Assembly: GCF_027580225.2 (NCBI RefSeq)
Contig: NC_073354.2
Location: 30,462,001 to 30,526,000 of the forward strand
Direction of reading: 5' to 3'
Source: Misgurnus anguillicaudatus
Taxonomy: Eukaryota; Chordata; Actinopteri; Cypriniformes; Cobitidae
DNA length: 64,000 bases
Under the pieces are notes generated by a model. The model was not told where the DNA came from. It ran no database searches and worked only from the letters and a program-made list of their open reading frames with translations. Position 1 is the first letter of the stretch, and each line of letters opens with the position of its first letter. A program made the translations under genes and the position numbers. Of the stretch, positions 37,740 through 44,743 are shown piece after piece.

Positions 37740-40226
37740 TGCGTTGAAACTGTTAAATAAGCATGTAAATTAAATGTATATTAAATACATTTATATTAAA
37801 TAAAATTTTATTAATAAAAGGAAAATTAAGAGTGTATATGACTTTTAATCTACTTAGAAAAAAAATTATTTCAGTAAAAAAGTTTGGTATTTTTGATTTT
37901 TCTATTATTATATATATCATAACAATATGACTGTGCAACAATACACAATAGAGGCCTTTTCTTTGTAGTAAAACAGTAACATTTTCACCTCACTATATAA
38001 TAGTCACATTGGTCAGTCATGGCAGACAACAGGAAATGCATCACTTCTCTAAAACAGGCGGATGAGTCAAGAACTTTTCAACCTCTCCATTGTCAAACAA
38101 ACAAGAGTGCAATAACTATTAAGAAAACCAAACATTAGGCTGAATGCCACTATAACAGAGCAGATAAGCTCAAGAACTTCTAAAAGCAGATGTTCTCTAC
38201 ACTTTCAAAAATAAAAGTCCTCCTAAAAATGGTTCTTTGCAGGGATGTCAAAGAAGAACCATTTTTAGTTCCCCAAAAAGTCAAAGTTCTTAACAGAAAC
38301 ATCACTTTCTTGGTTTTTTTTTATAGTCTGAACTTTATGTTAATGTTAAAGAAGTAGTTCACCCAAAAATGGCCCCCATTGACTTGACCATAGTAATTTT
38401 TATTCAAAGGAAAAGCCCTTTTTTTGGGTGAACTACTCCTTTAAAGGTGCAGTGTGTAAATTTTAGCGTCATCGAGTGGTAAGGTTGTGAATTGCAACCA
38501 ACGGCTCAGTCCACTGCTCACCTCTTGCTTTTAAAACACATAGAGAAGCTACGGTAGCCACTACCGGACAAACATGTCATCATTGAAGACAAATTAGTAA
38601 AAAAGTTTGTCTGTTAAGGGCTTGGCTGTAGAAACATGGCTGCACAAAATGGCGGCTTCCATGTAAGGGGACCCTCTGTGTATGTAGATAAAACGTCTCA
38701 TTCTTAGGCAAAAAACACATAACGGTTCATTATAAAAAGGTCCTTATACACCCCTGATAATACAGTTTTGTATATTATTTTGTATTTCTGTCAAGAGATC
38801 CTTCTAAAAATTACACACTGCACCTTTAAAGGTTCTTTATGGAACCATGCAGCCTCAAGAACCTGTGTTTTATGAGTGTTCACCTGTTCATGTTTTGTTT
38901 ATTGACGGATGATGAGGTAGGTTTATTATTACAAGTGACTCTGGGCTATAAAGCACCAATATTTTGTAAACTTTGTTGGAGAAGCATTAAGCTTTACCTA
39001 CTCCTTTTTAAAGGTTCTTTATGGAACCATACTGCTGAAAATATAATACAAATTCTAATAGGTTCCATATCAAAAACCATTATAAACCATAAGGAGTTTA
39101 CCATTAAAACCATTACATAATTTGTTAACGTAGTACGTTTCAACCTTATTCCAATAGAATTTAATGGTGTTCAATTGGTTCCCATCCTCCAGACAACATC
39201 CCACCATAGAATCCAAACCAATAGAGACCATTACAGGTTCCATTAAAACCAATACAATCATTATAACCATTAAATCAATTAGAATTTCTGTCATGACTTC
39301 TTTTGTTTTTTTCATTAAGGATGTTTGCATCCATCCACCACTATTAAGGTGTTTGGAGACCCAAATAAATAAACATGAAGTGAAAGAAAGAAAATGGGAG
39401 GCAATACAGTTGTTGGGTGTATGAATACCTGAGAGCTGATGTATCTTTTCAGGCATTCTTCACAAACCGCCTTTTTGCAACAGTGTAGCGGCATAATATG
39501 TCTGTCATCGAGACAAATGCGACACGTTAGCACGACAGAGAAACTGCTGTGGATGTTATAAGAGTTGTTTAATCCAGACATCATCAGGTCGGACACTGTA
39601 TAGGGCACTGGATATGGCTCGTGGTCCGATAAGTATGAGTCGGTGGGAGGTAAAACCGAACCATCTGAGGATGACGACGGTGAAGTCGTGTCATCATCAG
39701 ATGTTTTCTCGACAGCTATCCTATAATTGTCATTGGCAAGAGTGTACACTGTACAGTAAACATGCTCTTTGAGCTCTTCTTCTGGTTTCTTAAAATCAAT
39801 ATAAAGATTCCCATCAGGATCTGACAGCTCAGGATCTCCCGAGTTAACGTTACTTTCCAGGTTTTGTCCATCATCTAATTCACGATCCAGTTCAATCTCA
39901 AATCCCGTTTCCACTTTCTCCTGATCTTCTGTATCTCTGACAGTGGATCCAAAATTCCTTCTCAAAATATCCACAGCTCGTATGCTTTCTCTTTCGTGAT
40001 TCTCTTTAGTATTGCCTTCTGACTCGTGTTTGTGTTTCTGAAACTCCAAAACGTCCTTCGATGATAACAATAGAGATGTTGACGGCACCTTCGGCTCGCT
40101 GCGGGCATCCCGGCCGAAATCTGTGCCTCGTATCCCGCCGGAGACACGGAGAGATTCCCCGTCGCGTCCTGTATAACCGGGCATTTGCTCGGTGACATTC
40201 ACACGCACGGAAGAGTCATCTTCCAT
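20428..40226 (-). CDS. rnf217: rnf217, RBR-type E3 ubiquitin ligase, whole coding span (six exons)
   Basis: The spliced minus-strand coding sequence is 1548 nt in six exons (40226-39429, 29682-29452, 29373-29209, 24986-24785, 24330-24259, 20507-20428) and encodes 515 residues, close to the mammalian protein. Residues 1-230 are acidic, Ser-rich and probably disordered. RING1 spans about 235-281, IBR about 300-367 and RING2 about 394-425. The catalytic cysteine is expected at C407 in EGCDHMTC, by analogy with parkin. A hydrophobic segment at about 470-499 followed by KRRRK anchors the C-terminus. RBR ligases carry ubiquitin on this cysteine as a thioester before passing it to substrate. RNF217 has been reported to act on ferroportin (from memory). 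All splice sites are GT-AG and all joins keep frame. Confidence 0.93.
20783..21813. mobile_element. Foldback element, AAAGGATAACACCACTGTTTTTGAA arms
   Basis: The inverted arms begin TTAAAGGATAACACCACTG and end CTGTTTTCCTTTAA. The inner arm motifs TTACCTCAACTTAGA, CATTGAAAAAAGATA and CATTTAGCCTAGCCCCATTCATTCC recur on both sides. A second copy without the inner insertion lies at 22314-22756. Confidence 0.7.
21358..21742. mobile_element. MITE, TIR ACTGCAAAAAATGATTTYC
   Basis: The ends ACTGCAAAAAATGATTTCC and GAAAATCATTTTTTGCAGT are inverted, as are long inner arms (TTTTCAGTAAAAATATCCAA against ATATTTTTACTGAAAACAAG). It interrupts the foldback element at 20783-21813 and is therefore younger. 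Confidence 0.72.
22314..22756. mobile_element. Foldback element, AAATCACCACTGTTTTCC arms, copy 2
   Basis: The arm motifs are those of 20783-21813 (TTACCTCAACTTAGATGAATTAATAGATACCTATC), and the complementary right arm ends AAAAACTGTGGTGTTTT. It is uninterrupted, so it shows the pre-insertion state of the longer copy. Confidence 0.7.
22817..23450. mobile_element. Large foldback element B, copy 3, left arm missing
   Basis: The centre (ACGTCATGACGTCAAGAGGTCAC) and the full right arm ending AAATGGACTTTTCCTTTAAG are present. The left arm is absent except for a few bases before TTTTAAAGCACAACTTCTC. It abuts the preceding foldback element. Confidence 0.68.
23580..23818. mobile_element. MITE with 29-bp perfect TIRs, AGAGTTTCGTTGCAAAACGA
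   Basis: The first 29 bases and last 29 bases are exact inverted complements (AGAGTTTCGTTGCAAAACGA... and its inverse ending GAAACTCT). AATTA flanks both sides (23575-23579 and 23819-23823). The 239-bp element sits within a GATTAATCGCGATTAATC-type repeat whose uninterrupted relative is at about 37425-37710. A diverged relative is the insertion at about 52131-52782. Confidence 0.75.
24259..24330 (-). CDS. rnf217: rnf217 coding exon 5 (transmembrane segment)
   Basis: A 72-nt exon lies between the acceptor CTCTACAG and the donor GTAAGAAT. With the A from exon 4 its first codon is ATG, then it encodes GKLLVAPVLIVLVVIVGALA followed by LVI and the first base of Gly. This is the first half of the predicted membrane anchor. 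The Val/Leu/Ile-rich run is uninterrupted by charge, and it begins and ends in phase 1. Confidence 0.92.
24331..24784. other. rnf217: rnf217 intron 4 (454 bp)
   Basis: Donor GTGAGT (24784-24779) and acceptor ACAG bound a short intron. I recognised no transposable element in it. Confidence 0.75.
24785..24986 (-). CDS. rnf217: rnf217 coding exon 4 (RING2 with catalytic Cys)
   Basis: A 202-nt exon runs from the acceptor TACCCACAG to the donor GTGAGT. It encodes IHIQKTEGCDHMTCTQCNTN, then FCYRCGEKYR and a conserved tail RFFGDHTSNLSVFGCKYRYL, ending RGSVC. In RBR ligases the cysteine of the GC-x-HMxC motif accepts ubiquitin, so C407 is expected to be the active site. C412, C415, C420 and C423 fit zinc ligands of RING2. 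An alternative donor 4 bases downstream (GTATGA) is weaker and would break the frame into exon 5. Confidence 0.94.
25362..25556. repeat. Small palindrome, GGTTGCCAGTAACTTACTGTAGA family
   Basis: The sequence begins ACTGTAAAACATTTCCGTAG and ends TAATTTTTACAGTGT, with inner inverted motifs TTACTGTAGA and TCTACAGTAAGTTACTGGCA. Other copies lie at 25696-25901, about 43588-43889, 46973-47390 and 56613-56766. Confidence 0.68.
25696..25901. repeat. Small palindrome, GGTTGCCAGTAACTTACTGTAGA family, copy 2
   Basis: The ends ACTGTAAAAAATTTGCTGTA and CATTTTTTACAGTG are inverted, enclosing CAGTAACTTACTGTAG and its inverse. The right arm carries a small tandem slip, CCAGTAATACCCAGTAATACTG. Confidence 0.68.
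25940..26530. repeat. hAT-like repeat remnant with a TACGCCGTAG foldback inside
   Basis: The outer parts GATTAGTCGATTAATC and TTAGTTGCAGCCCTA are the two ends of a common fish repeat. Between them an inverted-repeat insert carries GTTCTACGCCGTAGCTAC on the left and GCTACGCCGTAGGACCTAC on the right (about 26010-26490). Boundaries are approximate. Confidence 0.5.
27691..28209. mobile_element. TTAA-flanked element, ends CTCTTTCCCAGCCA
   Basis: The left end TTAACTCTTTCCCAGCCATT and right end GGGGAATGAGTTAA are inverted, with TTAA at each edge. Near the left end is the 20-base near-palindrome TTGACGAGTTATCTCGTCAA (27709-27728). Other copies are 30134-30942 and 58702-59213. TTAA targets suggest a piggyBac-type mobiliser, but no transposase is present to test this. 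Confidence 0.65.
29209..29373 (-). CDS. rnf217: rnf217 coding exon 3 (IBR and first RING2 cysteines)
   Basis: A 165-nt, phase-0 exon lies between the acceptor TTTACAG and the donor GTATAC. It encodes IQCTECQFVWCFKCHAPWHE, then GLKCRDYRKGDKLLRHWASV and IEHGQRNAQKCPRCK. Cysteines 346, 349, 354, 357, 367 and a histidine fit the in-between-RING zinc fold. C394 and C397 open RING2. The following 29128-29208 sequence stays open for some codons past the donor, but exon 4 supplies the conserved continuation. Confidence 0.94.
29374..29451. other. rnf217: rnf217 intron 2, 78 bp, in frame and open
   Basis: Donor GTCAGA and acceptor TTTACAG bound the shortest intron of the gene. Its length is a multiple of three and the reading frame crosses it with no stop, adding 26 residues (VRHLKCG...NVSLQ) if retained. 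Confidence 0.85.
29452..29682 (-). CDS. rnf217: rnf217 coding exon 2 (end of RING1, start of IBR)
   Basis: A 231-nt, phase-0 exon starts after the acceptor TTCTCTTGAG and ends at the donor GTCAGA. It encodes VHAGRVHLVCPITECSGFLD, then a helical stretch including KYKYFLEL and DSSTKPCPHC, and ends AEHKYK. C276 and C281 complete RING1, and C318 and C321 begin the IBR. An AG ten bases further in (29674-29673) also precedes GT but would shift the frame, so the start at 29682 is used. It also restores the V-x-x-G-x-V spacing seen in the human protein. Confidence 0.93.
29805..30052. repeat. Degenerate MITE, GTGTGTCCTTTTAAATGCAAATGAGC family
   Basis: The segment contains TTTTTTGGTGTGTCCTTTTAA, ATGAGCTGATCTCTGCAC and GGTTGGATAGTGCAG, shared with 47424-47783 and 51056-51465. 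Its ends are poorly preserved. Confidence 0.5.
30134..30942. mobile_element. TTAA-flanked CTCTTTCCCAGCCA element, copy 2, with nested MITE
   Basis: Ends TTAACTCTTTCCCAGCC and GGAGAAAGAGTTAA are inverted, and GAGTTATCTCGTCAATTAAG marks the inner palindrome. The interior is interrupted by a complete GGTGCAGTGTGTAA-type MITE at 30478-30866. Confidence 0.66.
30478..30866. mobile_element. MITE A, TIR AAAGGYGCAGTGTGTAAATTTTAG, copy 1
   Basis: The ends AAAGGCGCAGTGTGTAAATT and AAAATTACACACTGCACCTTT are inverted. The interior has GCGGCATCTAGTGGTGAGGTTG, ACGGTAGTCACTGCCGG and AACGGTTCATTATAAAAGG. Copies are also at 38441-38830, 49325-49984 and 56254-56599. Non-coding. Confidence 0.72.
35329..35629. 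mobile_element. Foldback MITE, GGGACAGTTCACCCAAAAATG family, copy 3
   Basis: Ends TTAAAGGGACAGTTCACCC and GGGTTAACTGTCCCTTTAA are inverted, with inner complementary arms around ATGGGGCTCATGAACGG. Confidence 0.72.
36240..36480. repeat. Relative of the 16531 host element, uninterrupted
   Basis: It carries GTGGCATTCACACCAAACGTGG at the left and GCGTTAACCAATCAGGAGTTTGCTCTAGTAGTGACGTGATTACAG at the right, matching 16660-16700 plus 17150-17180 read in reverse. It shows that the GTTAAC site hit by the hAT insertion at 16702 is intact in a family member. Confidence 0.55.
37425..37745. repeat. AT-rich GCGATTAATC repeat with GTGC microsatellite
   Basis: The segment begins GCGATTAATCTATTGCAGAATAAAAG and, after an AT-rich middle, ends with the inverse AAACTTTTATTCTGCAATAGATTA. 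This is followed by GTGTGTGTGTGCGTGCGTGC runs (37709-37745). Confidence 0.6.
37744..37930. repeat. Dispersed AT-rich repeat, pair member 1
   Basis: GTGTATATGACTTTTAATCTACTTAGAAAAAAAATTATTTCAGTAAAA also occurs, slightly diverged, at about 40800-40960 upstream of the rnf217 start. Confidence 0.55.
38346..38445. mobile_element. Short GTAGTTCACCCAAAAATGG foldback MITE
   Basis: Ends TTAAAGAAGTAGTTCACCC and GGGTGAACTACTCCTTTAA are perfectly inverted over about 100 bp. Its right TTTAA is shared with the start of the MITE at 38441. Confidence 0.68.
38441..38830. mobile_element. MITE A, GGTGCAGTGTGTAAATTTTAG family, copy 2
   Basis: Ends TTAAAGGTGCAGTGTGTAAA and TTACACACTGCACCTTTAAA are inverted. The interior (TCATCGAGTGGTAAGG, AAATGGCGGCTTCCATG) matches the other copies and is uninterrupted. 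Confidence 0.72.
39429..40226 (-). CDS. rnf217: rnf217 coding exon 1 (N-terminus and RING1 core)
   Basis: This 798-nt, phase-0 exon starts at ATG 40226-40224 (context GGGAATGG, a favourable G at -3 and +4). It ends at KRYISSQ before the donor GTATTC. Residues 1-230 are rich in Asp, Glu and Ser (for example DDDTTSPSSSSDGS) with no fold I recognise. Residues 235-266, CRICLDDRHIMPLHCCKKAV followed by CEECLKRYISSQ, are the first half of RING1. Reading past the donor gives a stop after about 37 unrelated residues, which supports the splice. Confidence 0.93.
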
Positions 40227-40730
40227 TCCCGAGCGGTCAACTTTCCATCGGTGCTAAAACACACAGACAGCCCTGATTCATAGTCACAAACTAAACACAG
40301 AGAGTAACTATTACACCACTTCCGGGTCCACATATGAGGTACAAAAATAAATCCCTGTTGTCGAAGCTTCTTCTTATCGACTACGATAAGAGTCACCGTC
40401 CAAATGTCTTTAAATTTAATACGCAGGAAAAACGTACGTTTGGTTTAAAATAACTATATCGAGTTACTGATGTCATATTACTTCAAAACTTTGACGTGTA
40501 TGCTTCAAAAGTGTTTTATGAGCGCTTGGCAGGCGGTGAGATTATGAATCTTACTACTGCGAAGGTTTTACTCATGAATAACAATCATATTTTGTTGACG
40601 TTGTTTGTTAACCTACCAATAGGAAAGCTTTGGCTCATGAATATTAAAGAGGTGACTTTGACGTTGTGCCGCTGCCGTCCAATAGCGACTCTGCTTATGA
40701 ATATTGAAAATAAACCTTTGTTATAGTAAA
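40227..40730 (-). promoter_or_regulatory. rnf217: rnf217 5' UTR and promoter, with spaced CCAAT/CRE-like modules
   Basis: Upstream of the start codon there is a tiny upstream reading frame (ATG at 40248, TGA at 40239-40237). Further up, three motifs recur at 63-bp spacing: CTCATGAATA (40571 and 40634, then CTTATGAATA at 40694), TGACGTTG (40596 and 40659) and CCAATAG (40616 and 40679). TGACG and CCAAT are CREB/ATF-type and NF-Y-type cores. Binding is inferred, not shown. Confidence 0.5.
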
Positions 40731-40799
40731 ATCACTTAAATCGCTATTTAAGGTCAGGATCAACCAGGTGAAATCAAACTATTATTGTGTTGAACCGGT

Positions 40800-40960
40800 T
40801 AAATGCGCATGTAAATTACATTTATAAATTATTATTTATATTAAATAAATTTGCATTAATTATAGGAAAAGTAATAGTGTATATGACCGTTAATCTACTT
40901 AGAAAAAAATTATTTCAGTAAAAAGTTTAGTATTTTTGATTCTTCTAATATTTATTTATT
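40800..40960. repeat. Dispersed AT-rich repeat, pair member 2
   Basis: GTGTATATGACCGTTAATCTACTTAGAAAAAAATTATTTCAGTAAAA matches 37744-37930 closely, in the same orientation, bracketing rnf217 exon 1. Confidence 0.55.
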
Positions 40961-40967
40961 TAATATA

Positions 40968-41101
<134 letters not shown>

Positions 41102-41384
41102 ATGTATATACATGTATGTATGTATGTGTATATATACATTATTTTATATTTAAATTATATATAAATATAATTTATAATAATTTATATAAAAACAAAATTG
41201 CATTAAGAATAGGAAAAGTGCATACATACATACATACATACATATATAATAATTATTTAATAATTATAATAAATAATATAAATTACTATTTTTATTATTA
41301 ATGGATACAATATAATTGTACACCAGGAAAAGTGTCATATAATTTTGTGTGAAATGGATCAATTAACTTTTTAAAACTGCAAGG

Positions 41385-41596
41385 CCTGGTTTTACAAGGC
41401 TAAAGCCAGTACTAGGCCTTAGTTAAATTTAAGATGTTTAAGCATATTTTAGAAACATGCCTTACAAAAACACATTACTGGTGTGTATCTTGAGACAAAT
41501 GGCAATGGCATGTTTTATAAGTTATTGGTTATCAGTTGAGACAGCTTAAACATGTTTAGACTTGGACTAGCCTTAAGCATTGTCTGTGAAACCAGG
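41385..41596. repeat. Diverged CTAGGCCTTAG repeat
   Basis: It starts CTGGTTTTACAAGGCTAAAG and ends GCCTTAAGCATTGTCTGTGAAACCAG, an imperfect inversion. The inner GTACTAGGCCTTAGTTAAAT and ACAAATGGCAATGGCATG link it to 42047-42282. Confidence 0.58.
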
Positions 41597-41671
41597 GGTA
41601 TGACATTTGGAAACACTGGTTAGATTTTTTGGTAGCTGTAAGGTTTTGTTAGGCTACAGTATAGTCTATAG

Positions 41672-41970
41672 CAGTGGTTCCCAAACTTTTTCAGCGTGCG
41701 GCCCCCCTTGTGTACAGTGCATTTTTTCGCGGCCCCCCAAAAGAAAATTTATGACAAAAACAGTTCTAAAATGTAATATTTTAATTAAACAAAACATATA
41801 AAATTATACCTAGTAGTGCTGTTGTTTAGTTGGCTTATTATTTTTTAGGTTTAATAACACAGAATTCATGATAAATGAATGTATTTTATAAAATGTCATA
41901 AATACGGGGCCCCCCTGGCACCATCTCGCGGCCCCCCTGGGGGCCCCGGCCCCCAGTTTGAAAACCACTG
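41672..41970. mobile_element. hAT-type element, TIR CAGTGGTT, copy 1
   Basis: Ends CAGTGGTTCCCAAACTTTTTC and CAGTTTGAAAACCACTG are inverted. The flanks GTCTATAG (41664-41671) and CTCTATAG (41971-41978) agree in 7 of 8 positions, a hAT-type duplication. Distinctive inner motifs GTGCGGCCCCCC and CGCGGCCCCCC occur on both sides of an AT-rich core. It is the same family as 49452-49754. Confidence 0.83.
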
Positions 41971-42046
41971 CTCTATAGACCTCTGGTCTTAAGTAGTTTC
42001 TCAACCCTGCTTTTCCAACCCAGTTTTATCAGTCCTATAGGTTTAT

Positions 42047-42282
42047 GGGGGCGGTTTCCTGGATAAGGATTAGTTTAAGCCAGGACTAGGCCTTAGTTTA
42101 ATTAGGAAATATAGTTTTAACAAACATGCCTTATTAAAAACTTTACTTTTGTGCAGTTTGAGGCAAAACAAAGGGCACTGATGTATTTTAAGATATGTCA
42201 GTGAAGGTTGTTTTCCATTTGAATTGCTCTTAAATTTATTTTAGTCTAGGAGTAGTCTAATCCCTGTCCGGGAAACCGCCCC
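42047..42282. mobile_element. MITE, TIR GGGGCGGTTTCC
   Basis: Ends GGGGGCGGTTTCCTGGATAAGG and CCTGTCCGGGAAACCGCCCC are inverted, with ATG on each side. The interior has CAGGACTAGGCCTTAG and AAGATATGTCAGTGAAGGTTG. It is the best-preserved member of the family also seen at 5958 and 41385. Confidence 0.7.
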
Positions 42283-42825
42283 ATGGTGTATTTGTGTTTT
42301 TCCTTTTCTTCTGCAAATTTAAGCTTAAATAAAAAAAAAAGATTCATTGAGACGTTTAAGTTTATAATTTAAGTAGGATACAAGAAGCTATATTTGTCTC
42401 CAATGAATTAAAAAAAAATCTCAAAACAGAAAAGTTTCACAAATTCTTAGATTTAAATATAGGCTAATTGCATTCTTGCATCTAGTCACTAGAGGGAGGT
42501 AATGTTAAAACTATAAACCGATTTCAAATGGCAAGCTTGTGAATATTTTTTCTTCAGTGTTATTAGGATTTGCCAGAAGCAAATGCTGAGGTGTGATGTT
42601 TGTTGAAGAATATAAGATAAATGAACACAGTAATAGGTCACAGTGGGGATGCTCTACAGTAAATGCTAAATTTACTTTCTGGCTCCTGGTTTTGATCTCT
42701 TGGAAATGGAGGCCCCTGGGTCCTGATGACATTTATACCTTAACAGCATCTTTGTTCACTCTGGCAAGATCACAAATAAACTTAATCTTCTTGCAAAAAA
42801 AAAGAAAAGAAAATGCTTGTTACAT

Positions 42826-42958
42826 TACATAAATGCATTTGGCAGATGCTTTTATTCAAAGCGACTTGCATTTGTTCAAGTTATACATTGTTTATTGATA
42901 CATTATGAGTGTTCCCTGGAAGTTGAACCCACAATCTTTGCACCGCCAATGCAAAAAC
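42826..42958. repeat. Common teleost repeat, GCATTTGGCAGATGCTTTTATTCAAAGCGACTT
   Basis: This motif, followed by GAACCCACAATCTTTG, is widespread in fish genomes and usually sits at the conserved end of a SINE-like repeat. I see no clear tRNA-derived promoter beside it. The fragment at 3405-3427 matches its first part. Confidence 0.5.
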
Positions 42959-43587
42959 CGAGCCACAAGAACACATGTTGCAATAATTTATTCATGTGTA
43001 ACATAAAATAAATGGCATTATATAATGAATTTCATATTTTAAGGGATTGCTATTCATATATGCTTCAAAAAACAAGGCATCTTTTATGTTTCACATTATA
43101 GAGGATAAGAGCTCAATTTGTTCTGTAAAATCATATAAACTGCATTGCTGTCAATGAAGATGTTTCAGACTAATCATTCAAATGTCTTTGCTTTGTGACC
43201 ATTCAAAGCACAACCCCGACACAACCCCATCATTATTTAATAAATCAGAATTATGGGTATTAGTCACACTTGATCACCCATCTGTTAGGGGGCTAATTTA
43301 AAAAATCTGGAGATGTGACCATCTGTTATCATTGTGATGAATCAAAAGGGGGGTCACAAGGTCACTGAACATTAGTGCGAAGTGTGTTTGTATGTGTTCA
43401 ATGCGACAAAACACACAAAGGCTCATCTGAGTTATTGGACGAAATATCTATGTTCAAAATAAATCATATTTCAGTTCCTAGATTAGACTTTTGACTTTCT
43501 GAAGAAAATGTGCTATAGGTGATTTATCTTTATCTTTTTTAAACCATCATACTTCAAATATCATAAAAGTACTGTATCACTTAAAAA

Positions 43588-43889
43588 AAATCTGTAGAAA
43601 TTACAGTATTACTAGCAGCTGGTTACCAGTACCTTGCTGTAGATTAAAATGTATGTAATTTACTATAGTATCAGTTTGTTTAAAGTTAAATAAACTTTAA
43701 ATATATGTAAAGTCTTTATCTTTACACAATAAAACTAAAATAACAGCCTGTAAAGCATTCTGGGAACCAAAATCTGTTTTATTCTGTCTAGTTTTATTAT
43801 TTTTTATTTAATGTTCATTTAACTTTGAACAAACTGTTGCCAGTAAATAACATACATGTAAATCTACTGGCAAACAGCTGCATAAGAAA
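43588..43889. repeat. GGTTGCCAGTAAC palindrome family, diverged copy
   Basis: TCTGTAGAAATTACAGTATTACTAGCAGCTGG on the left and AAATCTACTGGCAAACAGCTGC on the right match the family, but the outer ends are degraded. Confidence 0.55.
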
Positions 43890-44025
43890 AAAGGTTATGG
43901 TAAAAATTCAATACATTAATAAATAGTTTTATTTTAAATATTTAATATTGTAATATATTAACTGAAATGTCAATACTGCAGATAAAATATATATCAAAAT
44001 AATATGTTAGGCTAGGTTACTTATG

Positions 44026-44743
44026 CAGGGTTCCCACACCTTAGTTAATTTCAAATACAAGGACCTTTCAAGGACTTTCCAGGTCCAATACCCTCAATTT
44101 CAAGAACTAAATGTGGAGACAGATTTCAAGCGAGTGCAAGGTTGCATCGTGTTACCTTTTAAGATACATTGTTACAGTTCACTTTCGAGGGAACTCGCGC
44201 TGCGTCACTGCGGTGACACTTTGGGGACGCCTCCAGGGCTAAGTGCGTCTGAATGTGTATCAAATTCAACCAATGGTGAGGCATAACAACAAAGACAGGG
44301 TGACGCGGGAGCCAGGAAGTATGTCGCTATCTGAAATATTGCCAAAGACGGCGTTACAGGGACGCAGGAACTATGGAAAGGAAGACGCAGCGTCTCGTTC
44401 CTTTCTCAGGGAACAACAGTTACATACGTAACCAGAGACGTTTTCATGTGTCAAACAAAACTATGCAAAAAAGCATTTTGGTATGAATCAACATTTGCAT
44501 ACAGAAGATATAAGCATTTAAAGCAAACAGTTTAGCACGTGTGCTTAAAAGTCTAGAATTTTATGATATTATCCTACACTACACAGGGAATAATATAGAT
44601 TTTTTTTTCTCAGAAACCTAAAATAGATTCAAGCACTTTCCATGACCTGTATCTATGTATGTATATTTTCAAAAACTTGTGTCTTGAATTTTTTCCCCAA
44701 ATTCACAAACTTTCAAGAATTTCAAGGACCCGTGGGAACCCTG
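44026..44743. mobile_element. Element with TIR CAGGGTTCCCACACC and an inner insert
   Basis: Ends CAGGGTTCCCACACC and GACCCGTGGGAACCCTG are inverted, and TTATG is repeated on both sides (44021-44025 and 44744-44748). Between about 44153 and 44440 it carries a second inverted pair, GTTACAGTTCACTTTCGAGGGAACTCGCGCTGCGTC and GACGCAGCGTCTCGTTCC...GTTACATACGTAACC, probably an independent insert. Non-coding. Confidence 0.68.

Larger units (their letters stand above)
29683..39428. other. rnf217: rnf217 intron 1 (9.7 kb)
   Basis: The largest rnf217 intron runs from the donor GTATTC to the acceptor CTTGAG. It contains a GTGTGTCC MITE (29805-30052), a TTAA element with a nested repeat (30134-30942), a GGGACAGTTCACCC foldback (35329-35629), a diverged copy of the 16531 host family (about 36240-36480), a GATTAATC repeat with a GTGC microsatellite (37425-37745), two adjacent MITEs (38346-38830) and an ACCATTA repeat (about 39040-39300). 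About 30950-35320 and 36850-37400 look largely unique and hold no exon I can recognise. Confidence 0.6.

Noticed and set aside
39315..39428. Extension of rnf217 exon 1 to its own stop codon (304-codon reading)
   Set aside because: The residues after the donor are unrelated to the RING domain and the conserved second half of RING1 is found in exon 2.
42826..42958. tRNA-derived SINE with its own promoter
   Set aside because: Only the conserved repeat core is visible. I could not find matching A and B box elements, so no RNA gene is called.
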